In this document: piece after piece, positions 62,207 through 64,000 of the stretch
How positions within the stretch are numbered: position 1 is the stretch's first letter
Layout of the letters: the number at the start of each line of letters is the position of its first letter
DNA from: Curtobacterium flaccumfaciens
GTDB taxonomy: Bacteria > Actinomycetota > Actinomycetes > Actinomycetales > Microbacteriaceae
Assembly: GCF_013359815.1 (NCBI RefSeq)
Contig: NZ_JABMCF010000037.1
Span: forward strand, 1-64,000
DNA: 64,000 nt
Reading direction: 5' to 3'
Translations under genes and position numbers: made by a program
The notes under the pieces: model-generated
What the model saw: the letters and a program-made list of their open reading frames with translations, nothing else
The model's database searches: none
Told to the model about the DNA's origin: nothing

Positions 62207-63052
62207 GTGACCGACAGCACCAACGCACCCATCGCACTGATCACCGGCGCTTCGCGCGGCATCGGCCGCCTGCTCGCGCAGAAGCTCGGCCAGCGCGGCG
62301 TCACCGTCGTGGTGACGTACAAGGGCAACGCCGACCTGGCCGAGGAGTCCCTGGCCGACGTCAAGGCGGCAGGCGGCGACGGCATCACGGCGCAGGTCGA
62401 CATCGAGCAGCCGGAGTCGATCGACGCCCTGTTCGACCTGGTGCGCGACACCTACGGACGCCTCGACATGTTCGTCGCGAACGCCGCCGCGAGTGCGTTC
62501 AAGCCCGTCGCCGACCTCAAGCTGCACCATCTCGACCGCAGCTACGCCACGAACGCCCGCTCGTTCGTGCTCGGCGCCCAGCGCGCCGCGGAGCTCATGG
62601 ACCGGGGTGGCCGCATCGTCGTCGTGACCTCGTACGGATCACTCCGGGCATTCCCGACCTACGCCGCACTCGGTGCCGCCAAGGCCATGAGCGAGGCGTA
62701 CATGAAGTACATGGCGGTGGAGTTCGGTCCGCGTCAGATCACGGTCAACGCGGTGAACGGCGGCCTCATCGACACCGACTCGCTCGAGTACTTCTACACG
62801 AAGGTCCCCGGGCAGGCGCCGATGGACACCGTCCTCGAGAAGCTCCCGCTGCAGCGCCCCGGGACGGCCGACGACATGGCCGACGCCGTCGACTTCCTGC
62901 TGTCGGACAAGGCCGGGTACATCACCGGGCAGGTGCTCTCGGTCGACGGCGGGCTGACGGTCATCGCCCCGCCGTACTGGTCGGACACGACGTCGCCCCT
63001 CCGCGACGCGGTGCTGCCAGCCGACGCTCCGGGCGCGGACACCGCAGAATAG
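62207..63052 (+). CDS. SDR-family enoyl reductase (Tyr-X6-Lys type), ChcA/FabL-like
   Basis: A 281-aa short-chain dehydrogenase/reductase. NAD(P)-binding TGASRGIG lies near residue 15, VANAAAS replaces the usual NNAG, and the catalytic pair is Tyr152-X6-Lys159 (YAALGAAK). That spacing marks enoyl reductases (FabI/FabL type) rather than ordinary SDRs (Tyr-X3-Lys). ChcA of the cyclohexanecarboxyl-CoA pathway, which reduces ring enoyl-CoA double bonds, is an SDR-superfamily enzyme, so this is the natural candidate for that step. GTG 62207 has AAAGGA 5 nt upstream. Confidence 0.87.
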   Translation: MTDSTNAPIALITGASRGIGRLLAQKLGQRGVTVVVTYKGNADLAEESLADVKAAGGDGITAQVDIEQPESIDALFDLVRDTYGRLDMFVANAAASAFKPVADLKLHHLDRSYATNARSFVLGAQRAAELMDRGGRIVVVTSYGSLRAFPTYAALGAAKAMSEAYMKYMAVEFGPRQITVNAVNGGLIDTDSLEYFYTKVPGQAPMDTVLEKLPLQRPGTADDMADAVDFLLSDKAGYITGQVLSVDGGLTVIAPPYWSDTTSPLRDAVLPADAPGADTAE

Positions 63053-63056
63053 GCGC

Positions 63057-64000
63057 ATGAGCAGCGTCGCTTCCGCCCCCGTCGTGCCGGAGTCCCTCCG
63101 GACCGTCGCGTCACCCTGGACCCTCGGCCCCCTGCACCTGGCGAACCGGGTGGTGATGGGGTCGATGCACACCGGGCTCGAGGTGCACGACGACGGCGGA
63201 GCCGGCATGGCCGCCTTCTACCGCGAACGGGCGGCCGGCGGCGCGGCGTGCATCATCACCGGCGGCATCGCGGTGAACGACGAGGCCCGCGGCGGTCCGG
63301 ACTTCGCGGTGTTCGGCGTCGGGGGAGCCGACGAGCGGTTCCGGGTGGCGGTCGACGCCGTGCACGACGAGGGCGGGACGATCCTCGCGCAGCTGTTTCA
63401 CGCCGGGCGGTACGCGCTCGCGTCGGGCATGGTCGACCGGCACGGTGACCCGCAGCGCGTCGTGGCGCCCTCGGCCCTGCCGTGGGCGGCCGCTCGCGGT
63501 GTGGTGCCGACCGAGCTGACGTCGACCGAGGTCGAGCGGACCATCGAGGACTTCGCCGCCGCGGCCCGCACCGCCCGCGCGATCGGGTTCGACGGCGTCG
63601 AGATCATGGCGTCCGAGGGGTACCTGATCAACCAGTTCCAGTCGCCGCTGACGAACCTGCGCGACGACGAGTGGGGCGGCGATGCGGAACGGCGTCGGCG
63701 CTTCGCGATCGAGGTCGTCCGGGCCGTGCGCGCCGCGGTGCCCGAGCTCGCCGTGACCATCCGGCTGTCCGGCGCCGACCTGATGCCCGGCTCGTCGACC
63801 GAGGACGAGGTCGACGCGCTCGTGCACGACCTGCTGCCGCTCGGGCTCGACGGCATCTCGGTCGGCATCGGCTGGCACGAGTCCCGCACCCCGACCGTGC
63901 AGGCCTCGGTGCCGCACGGGGCCTGGTTGGCGTACGCGACACGGATCGCCGCGGTGGTGCGCGCGTCCCCGCACCCGGACGTCCGCGTGATCGCGTCGAA
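63057..64000 (+). CDS. 2,4-dienoyl-CoA reductase-like NADH:flavin oxidoreductase (cut by window end)
   Basis: The first 314 codons of an Old-Yellow-Enzyme/FadH-type protein. TIM barrel start LGPLHLANRVVMGSMHTGLE, LAQLFHAGRYA, GFDGVEIMASEGYLINQFQSP and LRDDEWGGDAERRRRF are family signatures for FMN binding and the substrate site. The full FadH type also has an iron-sulfur and NADPH domain, which would lie beyond the window. It starts 4 nt after the SDR stop. A 2,4-dienoyl-CoA-reductase homologue is reported in the ansatrienin/phoslactomycin cyclohexyl clusters, supporting the pathway assignment. Confidence 0.9.
   Translation, partial: MSSVASAPVVPESLRTVASPWTLGPLHLANRVVMGSMHTGLEVHDDGGAGMAAFYRERAAGGAACIITGGIAVNDEARGGPDFAVFGVGGADERFRVAVDAVHDEGGTILAQLFHAGRYALASGMVDRHGDPQRVVAPSALPWAAARGVVPTELTSTEVERTIEDFAAAARTARAIGFDGVEIMASEGYLINQFQSPLTNLRDDEWGGDAERRRRFAIEVVRAVRAAVPELAVTIRLSGADLMPGSSTEDEVDALVHDLLPLGLDGISVGIGWHESRTPTVQASVPHGAWLAYATRIAAVVRASPHPDVRVIAS

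Overview
The window is GC-rich chromosomal DNA from an actinobacterium, most likely Microbacteriaceae and quite possibly Curtobacterium. That placement is inferred from gene content: actinobacterial marker genes, many leaderless genes, a cysteine-free L32, and a cluster that fits synthesis of the omega-cyclohexyl fatty acids known from Curtobacterium pusillum. No database search was run.

Layout. 1-2855: the end of a 5S rRNA gene and its terminator, gltX, an FAD-dependent oxidoreductase and a tRNA-Gln. 3179-21709: a large accessory surface-polysaccharide locus with an A-PCP-TE NRPS-like enzyme, five GT2-type glycosyltransferases (one fused to a polytopic membrane protein), a PIG-L deacetylase with two carbohydrate-binding-like modules, a membrane-anchored GH16 hydrolase, a GT4 enzyme, a flippase and a GT14 enzyme. 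Several promoters here share an upstream TGCGG-N4-CCGCA palindrome. 21813-27512: a sugar ABC importer (binding protein, two permeases, no ATPase), a small membrane protein, a LacI regulator and an MBL-fold hydrolase, preceded by two LacI-type operators 62 bp apart. 27946-28130: two identical tRNA-Glu genes. 28402-31283: two CrcB fluoride-channel subunits, a phosphoglycerate-mutase-family protein and a FUSC-family protein.

31486-56080 is mostly core genome: leuCD-murA-plsC-gpsA-ddl as one tight operon, a DUF3515 lipoprotein, thiL, rsmD, recG, coaD, DUF177-rpmF-rnc-mutM-smc, ftsY, terC behind a yybP-ykoY (Mn2+) riboswitch, lipBA, a VOC protein and ffh. 56432-64000 holds a YbdK-type carboxylate-amine ligase and then a four-gene operon that runs off the window: an EPSP-synthase-like/acyl-CoA-ligase fusion, an acyl-CoA dehydrogenase, a Tyr-X6-Lys SDR and a 2,4-dienoyl-CoA-reductase-like flavoprotein. 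This is the set of activities expected for converting shikimate to cyclohexanecarboxyl-CoA, and it is the most interesting system in the window.

Intergenic DNA carries two dispersed repeat families. The first is a 40-60 bp near-perfect palindrome (GGACGGGAGGC arms) found mostly at convergent gene ends, so probably a bidirectional terminator. The second is a composite element of two hairpins and a tandem 19-bp array, seen three times and always just after a palindrome of the first family. At least fifteen genes have a TANNNT-like -10 hexamer 6-9 nt before the start codon, so leaderless mRNAs appear common.
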